From DASQZT01 sp963728965 (lineage in GTDB: Bacteria; Acidobacteriota; Terriglobia; Bryobacterales; Bryobacteraceae): DNA of 64,000 nt. Shown here in pieces: positions 17,972 through 25,932 of the stretch. The DNA lies in contig CAVSMH010000002.1 in assembly GCA_963728965.1 (NCBI GenBank), positions 62,001 through 126,000 of the forward strand, in the 5' to 3' direction. Numbering within the stretch: position 1 is the first letter of the stretch; every line of letters begins with the position of its first letter. The notes below the pieces were generated by a model. It was not told where the DNA came from. It made no database searches and saw nothing but the letters and a program-made list of their open reading frames with translations. A program made the position numbers and the translations under genes.

Positions 17972-18523
17972 GTGCGATATTTCCTGACCCGCCGCCTTCC
18001 CCAGGCCGAGTCTATCCTCCTGGTGGAGAGCGGTTCCCGCAGCCTTCTCGAAGGTTTGGTTCCGGGGCTGCGCGACATCTGGGGTCCCGATGTTTTCATC
18101 GACCTGGTCACCTGCTTTTCCAAGCTCCCCGCGGGTTTTGACCTGGCCAATACGCGGGTCTTTCGGGTCACCGAATACCGCGGACGCAAGGGCCGTACCC
18201 AGCTCTATCGCCAGCTCGCCAAGAATCGCTACACCATCCTGGGCATCATCTGTTCGGGCGAGCCCATCATGGCCAAGTGGAAGTGGATGCTGGCCCTCCG
18301 CCTGCCCGTCAAGATTTTTGTCATCAATGAAAATGGCGACTACTTCTGGCTCGATTGGGGCCACCTGGGGCCGATCCGCGAATTTGTATTTTTGCGATCA
18401 GGTCTGTCCGGGGCGGGAGCGGTTCGCACCCTGGCCCGCCTCTTGTGCTTTCCGTTTACGTTTGTGTATCTGTTACTCTATGCAACGACCGTACATGCCC
18501 GGAGAGCCCTGCGAAGAGGTTGA
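17972..18523 (+). CDS. hypothetical protein with C-terminal membrane segment
   Basis: I do not recognise a family for this 183-residue protein. The N-terminal ~145 residues resemble an alpha/beta domain (ILLVESGSRSLLEG, ILGIICSGEPIMAKWK, KIFVINENGDYF), a little like a Rossmann-type nucleotide-sugar enzyme. Residues about 155-178 are strongly hydrophobic, so it is probably anchored by its C-terminus. The GTG start at 17972 is the first available in frame. It lies 3 bp before the oxidoreductase gene and likely leads that operon. Confidence 0.65.
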   Translation: MRYFLTRRLPQAESILLVESGSRSLLEGLVPGLRDIWGPDVFIDLVTCFSKLPAGFDLANTRVFRVTEYRGRKGRTQLYRQLAKNRYTILGIICSGEPIMAKWKWMLALRLPVKIFVINENGDYFWLDWGHLGPIREFVFLRSGLSGAGAVRTLARLLCFPFTFVYLLLYATTVHARRALRRG

Positions 18524-18526
18524 CGT

Positions 18527-19498
18527 ATGAAAGCTATTCAGGTGCTGGAAACCGGCGGCCCCGAGAAAATGCAGTTGGCGGAGCTCCCCGTTCCCCGGCC
18601 CGGTCCGAAGCAGGCGCTGGTTCGTCTGTCCGCCAGCGGGGTCAATTTCATCGATATTTACTTCCGCCGAGGGTTGTACAAAGCCGACTTCCCGATCTCC
18701 CTGGGTAGCGAAGGCGCCGGCACCGTGGAAACGGTCGGCCCCGACGTGTCCGAAGTGTCCCCCGGCGATCGCGTGGCCTATGCCATGGCGCGCGGCTCGT
18801 ATGCCGAGTACGCGCTGGTGCCCGCCGCCCAGCTCGTCCGGATTCCCGACGAGGTGGATTTTCCAACCGCGGCCGCCGCCATGCTGCAAGGCATGACCGC
18901 CCACTACCTCACCCACTCCACCTACCCCTTGAAGGCGGGCGAGAGTTGCCTCGTCCACGCCGCCGCCGGGGGCGCCGGCGGCCTCATCGTCCAGATGGCG
19001 AAGATGCTGGGCGCGCGCGTGTTCGGTACGGTCTCGACCGATGAAAAGGCGCGGATCGCGCGCGGCCACGGCGCCGATGAAGTCATCCTCTACACCCGCC
19101 AGGATTTTGCACCCGAAGTGCAGCGCCTCACCGCCGGCCGAGGCGTCGATGTCGTGTACGACTCCGTGGGCGCTGCCACCTTCGACCAAGGGCTGAACTG
19201 CCTCCGCCCGCGCGGGCTCATGGCCTTGTTCGGCCAGTCCAGCGGCACCGTGCCGCCGTTCGAGCTCAACACCCTGAACGGCAAAGGCTCCCTCTACGTC
19301 ACACGCCCCAGCCTCGGGCATTACGTAATGACCCGCGACGAGTTGCTCTGGCGCGCGGGCGACGTCCTTCAGTGGATCGCTGCCGGCACGCTCCGCTTGC
19401 GTATCGAACGTACCTATCCGCTCGCCGACGCGGCCGCCGCGCACCGCGACCTCGAGGGCCGCAAAACGGCTGGGAAACTGCTCCTTGCCATTGCCTGA
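18527..19498 (+). CDS. NADPH:quinone oxidoreductase, zinc-independent MDR family
   Basis: This 323-residue medium-chain dehydrogenase has the GroES-like N-terminal domain (SASGVNFIDIYFRRGLY; SLGSEGAGTVE) and a Rossmann domain with the nucleotide loop AAAGGAGGLIVQMAK. The zinc-ligand cysteines of alcohol dehydrogenases are missing, which places it with quinone reductases of the QorA type. It should reduce quinones with NADPH in the cytoplasm. The sensor kinase gene starts 5 bp after its stop. Confidence 0.88.
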   Translation: MKAIQVLETGGPEKMQLAELPVPRPGPKQALVRLSASGVNFIDIYFRRGLYKADFPISLGSEGAGTVETVGPDVSEVSPGDRVAYAMARGSYAEYALVPAAQLVRIPDEVDFPTAAAAMLQGMTAHYLTHSTYPLKAGESCLVHAAAGGAGGLIVQMAKMLGARVFGTVSTDEKARIARGHGADEVILYTRQDFAPEVQRLTAGRGVDVVYDSVGAATFDQGLNCLRPRGLMALFGQSSGTVPPFELNTLNGKGSLYVTRPSLGHYVMTRDELLWRAGDVLQWIAAGTLRLRIERTYPLADAAAAHRDLEGRKTAGKLLLAIA

Positions 19499-19503
19499 GC
19501 GCC

Positions 19504-21339
19504 ATGAATTTACAGGCCAAGCTGACCCTGTGGAACGTCCTCCTGGCCGTTGTGATTGTGGTCGCCATCTCCAGCGTCAACCTCGCCAACAACATGCAGC
19601 AGCAGTTCGAAGCCACCCTGGCACGCGCCGACACCCTCAAACAGGTGGCCAGCAAGCTGATCACCGGCAGCGTCAACGAACAGCGCACCAAGTCCTTGCG
19701 GGAAGCCTTGCGCGACCCCAAGTTGACCGACGACCTCCTCGACCTCCTCACCCGCGCCAAAGCCATCGTTGAAATCGCCGTCACCGATCCCCAGACCAAC
19801 GAAGTGCTGGCCTCCAGTTCCAGCTCCAATCTCGGCAACACCGGAGGCCCCTTTCCGGATTTCGCCACCCTGGTCAATCACGAGGGCTGGTATCAGAAGT
19901 GGAAGGTGCTGCGGGGCAGCGATCAGAAGTCGTACCAGCTTGAACAGCAGCTCGGCTCCGGCGACAAGCCGCTCCTCTCCGTCCGCGTGATCGTCGCCCC
20001 GTCCCTGATCGGCGACTTGATCCGCCCCAGCATGAACCAGAACGCCAAGTGGGCCATCCTCTCGGTGATCGTCGCCATCTGCGTCACGTTCCTCTTCTCC
20101 GCCATCGCCTTTCGCCCCCTCGGCCAGCTTCGCCACCAGCTCGACCGGATTGCCAGCGGCGAGTTCGAGCCCGAGAATCCCGCCGCTGGCAAGCCGGCCA
20201 CCGACGAACTCTCCCTCATGGCCTCCAAAGTCAGCATGCTCGGCCAGCGGCTGCGCGGCGCGCAGTTCGAGGTTTCCGACCTGCGCGGCAATATCGACCA
20301 TCTGTTGCAGGACCTGGAAGACGCCGTGTTCATTTTCAATCGCGAGCGCCGCGTCGTCTTCGCCTCCGGCTCGGTCGAAAAATTCCTCGGCAAACAGCGC
20401 AACGATCTCGCCCAGCAGCCCATCTCCGACGTGTTTCCCCCCGCCACGCCGTTGGGATTGCTGATCGCCCAGGCATCGCAAACCGGGCGTCCGATCCGCA
20501 ATCGGCGCGTGCCCATCGGCACACCCGCCGAGACCCCTTCCGGCCTCGCCGTGGTACTGCTTTTCGTGGATATGCTCGAGACCGTTCCCGGCGGCGCCAA
20601 TGCCGGGTCCGGCATGCTGGTGCGGCTCCGCGACCCCGAAGCCCAGCGCAAGATCGGCCGCGAGCTCCAGATCGCCGATCGGCTCTCCGCCATCAGCCGC
20701 ATCTCCGGCGGCGTCGCCCACGAAGTCAAAAACCCGCTCAATGCCATCCTGCTCCATGTCGAGGTGGCGAAATCGAAGCTGGCGCGCGGCGACTCCGCAA
20801 TCGAGCCGCAAATGGACATCATCAGCCGCGAAATCGTCCGCCTCGATCGCGTCGTCAAGACATTTCTCGATTTCACCCGGCCGGTCGAACTCAACCTCGT
20901 CACCGCGCCGCTCCAGCAGTTCGTCGAAGAGATCGTCGAACTGGCGCGCCCCCAGGCCGCCGCTTCCAAAATCCGCATCAACGTCGAACATCAGGTGGAG
21001 GGCGTGGAAGTCCGCATGGATCGCGACCTCCTCAAGCAAGCCGTGCTTAACATCGTCGTCAACGCCATGCAGGCCATGCCCGAGGGTGGCGAGCTTCGCT
21101 TCGAAGCCGTGGGAACCGAAGATACCGCCGAAATCCGCATCTCCGACACCGGCCCCGGTATTCCGCCCGAGCTGCGCGACAAAATCTTCCGACTCTATTT
21201 CACTACCCGCAAAGAAGGCTCCGGCATCGGCCTCGCCATGGCTTTCCGGTTTGTTCAGCTTCACGATGGTACAATCGACTTCACCAGTGAGCCGGGCAAG
21301 GGAACGACGTTTTCGATCCGTCTCCCAATTGCGGTTTGA
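19504..21339 (+). CDS. membrane sensor histidine kinase with HAMP and PAS domains
   Basis: I start this 611-residue kinase at ATG 19504, right after the upstream stop; upstream in-frame codons belong to that gene's other strand frame. Order of parts: first membrane segment (about 8-28), periplasmic sensor region, second membrane segment (about 180-200), HAMP linker, PAS domain (about 265-340), dimerisation domain with phospho-acceptor H406 in GGVAHEVKNPLN, and an ATPase domain with N (NIVVNAMQAM), G1 (DTGPGIP) and G2 (GSGIGLAMAF) boxes. This layout is NtrB-like. No response regulator lies nearby, so the partner is elsewhere. Confidence 0.92.
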   Translation: MNLQAKLTLWNVLLAVVIVVAISSVNLANNMQQQFEATLARADTLKQVASKLITGSVNEQRTKSLREALRDPKLTDDLLDLLTRAKAIVEIAVTDPQTNEVLASSSSSNLGNTGGPFPDFATLVNHEGWYQKWKVLRGSDQKSYQLEQQLGSGDKPLLSVRVIVAPSLIGDLIRPSMNQNAKWAILSVIVAICVTFLFSAIAFRPLGQLRHQLDRIASGEFEPENPAAGKPATDELSLMASKVSMLGQRLRGAQFEVSDLRGNIDHLLQDLEDAVFIFNRERRVVFASGSVEKFLGKQRNDLAQQPISDVFPPATPLGLLIAQASQTGRPIRNRRVPIGTPAETPSGLAVVLLFVDMLETVPGGANAGSGMLVRLRDPEAQRKIGRELQIADRLSAISRISGGVAHEVKNPLNAILLHVEVAKSKLARGDSAIEPQMDIISREIVRLDRVVKTFLDFTRPVELNLVTAPLQQFVEEIVELARPQAAASKIRINVEHQVEGVEVRMDRDLLKQAVLNIVVNAMQAMPEGGELRFEAVGTEDTAEIRISDTGPGIPPELRDKIFRLYFTTRKEGSGIGLAMAFRFVQLHDGTIDFTSEPGKGTTFSIRLPIAV

Positions 21340-21356
21340 TCGAGGCAATTCTATCG

Positions 21357-21974
21357 ATGCGACGCGTGGAAGCTATCCTGGCAACGGTGTTGGCCCTATC
21401 GCTCACCGGGTGCTTTCTGCGCGGCAAACAGCCCACCGCCAAAGTCTTGCCGCCCCCTCCCAAGCCCGTTGCCCAGCCGGTGGCCGCGGCCCCGCCGCCC
21501 AAGCTGTCCATTCCCCAAACCGACGTGCAGTTGCCGCCGCCCCAGCCGGTGAATCCGGAAGCGCTGGCCCAGTTGCCGCCCGCCGAGGAGCCGCCCGCAC
21601 CAACGCTGCCTGCCAACCGGCCCCGCCGCCCGGCGGCCGCCGCGCCGCGTACCGAGGCACCGGCCCCACCCCCCGCTCAGCCGGCCGCCCAGCCCGCTGA
21701 ACCCGACCGGGCACCCATCCAGGAATTGCTCCCGCCCGCCGACCTCGATCGCTTTCAGAAGGAGACCGTTGAGTACCGCAGAGAGACGCAGGGCCTTCTT
21801 CAGCAGGCCGCCCACGCCCGCCACCTCAGCGCCGCCCAACGCGACATGGTGAATCGCATCAACACCTTTGTCAAGGAATCCGAAGCCGCCGCGGAACGCA
21901 ACGACTGGCGCGTGGCCCACGAGCTCGCCAATCGCGCCGTCGCCCTCGCCCGAGAGTTGACCGGTGGAAAATAG
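21357..21974 (+). CDS. proline/alanine-rich lipoprotein
   Basis: This predicted lipoprotein of 205 residues has a signal sequence ending in the lipobox LTGC with lipidated C19. I prefer ATG 21357 over TTG 21336 because it gives a proper signal. Residues about 25-130 are a Pro/Ala-rich linker, as in proteins that span peptidoglycan. The last ~85 residues are helical and charged, without a known domain. The gene follows the sensor kinase directly and overlaps the peptidase gene by 11 bp. Its function is unknown. Confidence 0.72.
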   Translation: MRRVEAILATVLALSLTGCFLRGKQPTAKVLPPPPKPVAQPVAAAPPPKLSIPQTDVQLPPPQPVNPEALAQLPPAEEPPAPTLPANRPRRPAAAAPRTEAPAPPPAQPAAQPAEPDRAPIQELLPPADLDRFQKETVEYRRETQGLLQQAAHARHLSAAQRDMVNRINTFVKESEAAAERNDWRVAHELANRAVALARELTGGK

Positions 21975-23046
21975 CGAAGTCGAAGCCCGCCGCGCCACCC
22001 TCGCCGCGGGACTCGCCTCCCGCCAGCTCGACGCCCTGCTGGTCGCCTTCAGCTCCAACCTGCGATACCTCTCCGGCTTCACCGGAAGCAACGCCAACCT
22101 GCTGGTCCTTCCCGGCCGGTCCATCCTTTTCACCGACCCTCGCTACGCCATTCAGGCCCGCCAGGAGGTCACCTGCGAGGTCCGCATCTCGCGGCGCTCC
22201 CTGGTCGCCGATGTGGTCGCCGCCTTGGCCCGCCGCCGGCTCAAACGCATCGGTTACGAGCCCGCCCGCATCACCTGCGATTTCTACGAGTATCTGAAAT
22301 CCCACCTGCCCCTCAAAGCCTCTCTCGAGCCCGCCGGCGGCTGGATCGAGCATTTGCGTATGGTGAAATCCCCCGCCGAGATTGAACTCATCCGCCGTTC
22401 GGCCGAAACCAACTCGCGGGCGTTCGAACAGGCCATCGCGCGTGTGCGCCCCGGCATCAAAGAGCGCGACCTCGCCGCCGAGCTCGAATACCGCATGCGC
22501 CGCCTGGGCGCCGAAAAGCCGGCCTTTGACACCATCGTGGCGGCCGGAGTCCGTTCCGCCCTGCCGCATGCTCAACCCGGCGCGGCGCCGCTCGCCACGG
22601 GCGACCTCGTCGTCGTCGATATGGGCGCCCAGCAGGATGGCTACTGCTCCGACATGACCCGCATGCTGTTCCTCGGCCGCCCCACGGCCCGTGTCAAGCG
22701 CACCTACCGCGCCGTGCGGGAAGCCCAGCTGGCGGCCCTCGATGCGGTGCGCCCGGGTGTGCTCACCGCCCGCGTGGACGCCGCCGCGCGCAAGGTGTTG
22801 CGCGCCCATGGCCTGGAGCGCGCCTTCGTCCATTCCACCGGCCATGGCCTGGGCCTCGAAATCCACGAACCGCCCCGCATCGGCCGTCGCGACAAAACCC
22901 GCCTGGCCCCCGGTATGGCCATCACCATCGAACCGGGCGCCTATCTCGAGGGCTTCGGCGGCGTCCGCATCGAGGACACGGTAGTGGTCACGCCGACCGG
23001 TTGCGAGATCCTCACCCGCACTCCCAAAGACCTCCGCAGCCTCTAG
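21964..23046 (+). CDS. Xaa-Pro aminopeptidase (M24B peptidase)
   Basis: This 360-residue metallopeptidase removes N-terminal residues before proline in the cytoplasm. The creatinase-type N-terminal domain (YLSGFTGSNANLLVL) is followed by the pita-bread catalytic domain. Metal ligands are visible in VVDMGAQQDGYCSDMTR (two Asp), STGHGLGLEIHE (His), TIEPGAY (Glu) and GVRIEDTV (Glu). The GTG start overlaps the lipoprotein gene by 11 bp. It is the last gene of the run that starts at 17972. Confidence 0.92.
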   Translation: MENSEVEARRATLAAGLASRQLDALLVAFSSNLRYLSGFTGSNANLLVLPGRSILFTDPRYAIQARQEVTCEVRISRRSLVADVVAALARRRLKRIGYEPARITCDFYEYLKSHLPLKASLEPAGGWIEHLRMVKSPAEIELIRRSAETNSRAFEQAIARVRPGIKERDLAAELEYRMRRLGAEKPAFDTIVAAGVRSALPHAQPGAAPLATGDLVVVDMGAQQDGYCSDMTRMLFLGRPTARVKRTYRAVREAQLAALDAVRPGVLTARVDAAARKVLRAHGLERAFVHSTGHGLGLEIHEPPRIGRRDKTRLAPGMAITIEPGAYLEGFGGVRIEDTVVVTPTGCEILTRTPKDLRSL

Positions 23047-23137
23047 CCGCTCGACCGGCGTTTTGTCGCAACCTGCCGGCGACGCGGGGTCCGGTGCGGC
23101 CGATGCCGCGCGCTCGTTCAGACCCGCCGGCCGCCGT

Positions 23138-23166
23138 TTGACTGTTCCCCTACAATCAGATACACT
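23138..23166 (+). promoter_or_regulatory. sigma-70-like promoter for the pterin dehydratase-ahpC-ahpD group
   Basis: TTGACT (23138-23143) and TACACT (23161-23166) are separated by 17 bases, close to the TTGACA/TATAAT consensus. They lie ~120 bp before the pterin dehydratase start. No OxyR-like site was identified. Confidence 0.45.
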
Positions 23167-23289
23167 CGACATCCTGCCCCCAGGCGGCACCCCGCCCCTG
23201 GCTGGGCGCCGTGTGCTTCGCTACGATGTCGTTTTCCGCGGCGAGTCCGAGAATTACGGGTGTGTAAATCCGAAATCGGGAGAGCGATA

Positions 23290-23628
23290 ATGGAATTGGC
23301 CGATAAGCATTGTGTACCCTGCCGTGGAGGCGTGCCTCCTCTCAAGGGTGAAGCGTTGAATAATATGAAGGCCCAGGTAACCGGGTGGCAGGTGGTGGAG
23401 GAACACCACCTGGACAAGACGTTCCCCTTCCCCGACTTTCGGACGGCTCTCGATTTCGTCAACCGCATCGCCGCGGTGGCCGAACAGGAGGGGCACCACC
23501 CCGACCTGCGGCTATCCTGGGGCAAGGTTCAAGCCACCATCTGGACTCACAAAATCAATGGTTTGACCGAGAGCGACTTCATTCTGGCAGCCAAAATCGA
23601 CGACCTATCTCAGCACCCCATGGAGTAA
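23290..23628 (+). CDS. pterin-4a-carbinolamine dehydratase
   Basis: This enzyme dehydrates 4a-hydroxytetrahydropterin, regenerating the cofactor of aromatic amino acid hydroxylases. The 112-residue form from ATG 23290 is favoured by GGGAG just upstream; GTG 23260 would add ten residues. The active-site signature EGHHPDLRLSW is complete, and the WTHKINGLTESDF tail is typical. A hydroxylase gene (phhA) is not in the window. It sits 8 bp before the peroxiredoxin gene, an unusual pairing. Confidence 0.88.
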   Translation: MELADKHCVPCRGGVPPLKGEALNNMKAQVTGWQVVEEHHLDKTFPFPDFRTALDFVNRIAAVAEQEGHHPDLRLSWGKVQATIWTHKINGLTESDFILAAKIDDLSQHPME

Positions 23629-23636
23629 ATGCACAC

Positions 23637-24179
23637 ATGTTAGGAGTTGGACAGAGATTTCCGAAATTCTCCCTCCAGGCCACCGTGAGCCTGGAAAAGG
23701 GCAAGGCCTTCCAGACGATTACGCACGACGACTATCCCGGCAAATGGAAGGTCTATTTCTTCTGGCCCAAGGATTTCACGTTCGTGTGTCCCACCGAGAT
23801 CGCGGCCTTCGGCAAGCTCAATGGCGAGTTCCAGGATCGCGATGCGCAGGTTCTCGGCGGCAGCACCGATTCCGAATTCGTGCACCTGGCCTGGCGCCAG
23901 CATCACGAGGACCTCAGGGACCTGCCGTTCCCCATGCTGGCGGATGTGAAACGCGACCTGTGTCTCGCCCTCGGCATCCTCGATCCGCAGGAAGGCGTGG
24001 CCCAGCGGGCGACCTTCCTGGTGGATCCGCATAATGTGATTCGTTTCGTTTCGGTGAACGACCTGGCGGTTGGCCGCAATCCCCAGGAAGTCCTGCGCGT
24101 GCTCGACGCGCTGCAAACTGACGAACTGTGCCCCTGCAACTGGAAGAAGGGCGACGCCGTACTGACGCCCGCCATCTGA
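23637..24179 (+). CDS. ahpC: AhpC-type peroxiredoxin, AhpD-dependent class
   Basis: This 180-residue peroxiredoxin reduces hydrogen peroxide and organic hydroperoxides. The peroxidatic cysteine is C51 in FTFVCPTE. The C-terminal CPC pair (C165, C167, in ELCPCNWKKGD) matches the three-cysteine layout of the mycobacterial AhpC, which is recharged by AhpD and not by AhpF. The ahpD-like gene follows 55 bp downstream, in agreement. I place the start at ATG 23637; a longer frame from 23385 overlaps the dehydratase gene and is not credible. Confidence 0.93.
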   Translation: MLGVGQRFPKFSLQATVSLEKGKAFQTITHDDYPGKWKVYFFWPKDFTFVCPTEIAAFGKLNGEFQDRDAQVLGGSTDSEFVHLAWRQHHEDLRDLPFPMLADVKRDLCLALGILDPQEGVAQRATFLVDPHNVIRFVSVNDLAVGRNPQEVLRVLDALQTDELCPCNWKKGDAVLTPAI

Positions 24180-24234
24180 CCCTTCCCGCTCCCTGGAGCC
24201 CCCCTGGCCCAGGGAGTGGCTCGGACGTATCGAC

Positions 24235-24783
24235 ATGGACCTTGCACGCTTATTGGAACTCTGCCCGGACTACGCCAAAGACTTGAAACTCAATCTGGGC
24301 GCCGTCCTCCGCCAGCCCGAACTCACCCCGCAACAGACCTGGGGCACCGCCGTCGCTACCGCCATGGCGTCCCGCAACCCCCGGGTCCTCGAAGCGATCC
24401 TCGCCGAAGCCGCAAAACACCTGAGTGAGGCGGCGCTGTTCGCGGCCAAAGCCGCGGCCGCCGTCATGGGGATGAACAACATCTTTTACCGCTTTCGGCA
24501 CCTGAGCGGCAATCCCAGGTACGAGGCCATGCCGGCCCGTCTCCGCATGCAGGTGATCCGCAGCCATGCCAGCGATCCCGCCGATTTCGAACTCTGGTGT
24601 CTGGCCGTCTCCGCCATCAACGCCTGTGGCGTGTGCGTGGAGGCCCATGAAAAGGTGCTGCGCGAAAAGGGCCTTGGCGAAGAGGCGATCCTGGCGGCCT
24701 TGCGCATTGCCGCCACCATCCACGGCTTGGCCGCCGTCATGGACGCCGAAGCCGTCGCCGCGCTCACCCCGGCCACCCCGTAG
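24235..24783 (+). CDS. ahpD: alkyl hydroperoxide reductase AhpD
   Basis: AhpD is a small helical thiol protein that passes electrons from a dihydrolipoamide-type donor to AhpC. The 182 residues have the redox pair C131-G-V-C134 followed by H138, and E119, in the positions expected for the proton relay. The length agrees with AhpD. With ahpC it forms a self-contained peroxide defence unit. Confidence 0.92.
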   Translation: MDLARLLELCPDYAKDLKLNLGAVLRQPELTPQQTWGTAVATAMASRNPRVLEAILAEAAKHLSEAALFAAKAAAAVMGMNNIFYRFRHLSGNPRYEAMPARLRMQVIRSHASDPADFELWCLAVSAINACGVCVEAHEKVLREKGLGEEAILAALRIAATIHGLAAVMDAEAVAALTPATP

Positions 24784-24869
24784 TCCTTCGCCGCGCACCC
24801 GCCGCAGCCCGGCCAGCGCGCCCAAACACCCTTTTCTCCCGGGCCGCGATGCGCCAGAATCGGAGAGAC

Positions 24870-25661
24870 ATGAGCACTCAACCGAATTGGTGCAACCCCG
24901 TGCGGGCGCGCCTGCATGCCGGCCAGCCGGTCTTCGGCGTCACCATTACCACCTCCTGTGTGGAAGCGGCGGCTCACGCCGCCACGCTGGGCTTTCACTT
25001 TCTGTGGGTGGAAATGGAGCACTCGCCGGTGACCCTCGAGACCCTGCGCCTGATGGTGCTGGCCACGCGCGGCTTGCCGGCCGCGGTATTCGCCCGCGTC
25101 CCGGTGGTCGAACTGTGGACCGCCAAGCGGGTCCTGGACCAGGGCGTGCACGGCGTGATCTTCCCGTTCACCGGCACGCGCGAGAAAGCCGAACGGGCCG
25201 CCGCGGCCTGCCGCTATCCGCCCGTCGGCCGTCGCGGCTCGGGAGCGGGGGCAGCCGTTCGCACCTGGCCGCGTTGCGCGAACTACCACGACTCCGCCGA
25301 CCAGGAGGTGATGACCGTCTGCGTCGTCGAAGAAGCGTCCGCCCTCGATGAGATCGATGCCATAGCCGCCGCCCCGGGTGTGGATGTCCTCTTCATCGGC
25401 ACCAGCGACCTGTCGTTTTCCCTCGGACTGCGAGGGAAGCAGAACCAACCGGAGCTGGAGCGCGCCATCCTGCGAATCGCGGAAGCCGCGCGCCGGCACG
25501 GCAAGTACCTGGGGCGTCCGGCGGGCAACGCCGAACAGGTCCAACGCTACGGCGAGCAGGGCTTCCTGCTGTTTCAGATGCCGACCGAAATCGGCCTCAT
25601 GGAATTGGGCGCCCGGCAACTGCTCGATCCCTTCGGCGCTTCACCCGGCGAAGTCTGGTGA
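24870..25661 (+). CDS. HpcH/HpaI aldolase family protein
   Basis: This 263-residue protein is a class II pyruvate aldolase of the 2,4-dihydroxyhept-2-enedioate or 2-keto-3-deoxy-L-rhamnonate type, which splits 2-keto-3-deoxy sugar acids in a metal-dependent way. Key motifs are WVEMEHSPVT (base), QGVHGVIFPF (glycine-rich), YPPVGRRG and GTSDLSFSLG. ATG 24870 is preferred because it begins the conserved part; ATG 24849 is the alternative. It could complete the breakdown of sugar acids made by dehydratases such as that at 1199. Substrate is not determinable here. Confidence 0.85.
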   Translation: MSTQPNWCNPVRARLHAGQPVFGVTITTSCVEAAAHAATLGFHFLWVEMEHSPVTLETLRLMVLATRGLPAAVFARVPVVELWTAKRVLDQGVHGVIFPFTGTREKAERAAAACRYPPVGRRGSGAGAAVRTWPRCANYHDSADQEVMTVCVVEEASALDEIDAIAAAPGVDVLFIGTSDLSFSLGLRGKQNQPELERAILRIAEAARRHGKYLGRPAGNAEQVQRYGEQGFLLFQMPTEIGLMELGARQLLDPFGASPGEVW

Positions 25662-25747
25662 AGCGCGAATTTTGCTGTGCCCTGGGCATCGGCAGCAACA
25701 CCGCCATGTTCAGTTACGTCGCCGCGTTGCTGCTGCCGGAGCCTTGA
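25658..25747 (+). pseudogene. remnant of an ADOP-type ABC permease
   Basis: From GTG 25658 to TGA 25745-25747 the frame reads CALGIGSNTAMFSYVAALLL, the start of the first membrane helix typical of acidobacterial MacB-like permeases of the ADOP group (usually ALGIGANTAIF). Nothing of the rest of such a gene follows. It is an isolated 30-codon fragment directly abutting the aldolase gene. Confidence 0.5.
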
Positions 25748-25874
25748 CACCATTGATCTGGCGTCAGGCGCCGCCGCAGTTCGTCGCCGACGTTGAGCAG
25801 GAACGTCACGCGTGGGTCTTGCATTGGACAATTCTCGCCCGTTCCGCCATTCCCCCACCACGCCCGATTTTTCC

Positions 25875-25880
25875 TATAAT
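25875..25880 (+). promoter_or_regulatory. possible -10 element before the oxidoreductase genes
   Basis: TATAAT occurs 52 bases before the start at 25933. A matching -35 box at 16-18 bases upstream is not evident, so this is only a weak promoter call. Confidence 0.3.
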
Positions 25881-25932
25881 TAGAAGGCACCGTGCACTGG
25901 GCCACACTCCCTGAATCAAGGACTCCCTACCG

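Noticed and set aside
15814..18141. Plus-strand frame of 775 codons across murA and murQ
   Set aside because: It spans two real minus-strand genes and shows low-complexity Ser/Arg composition typical of antisense frames.
19510..21348. Minus-strand frame of 612 codons opposite the sensor kinase
   Set aside because: Antisense of a well-defined histidine kinase; no recognised domain.
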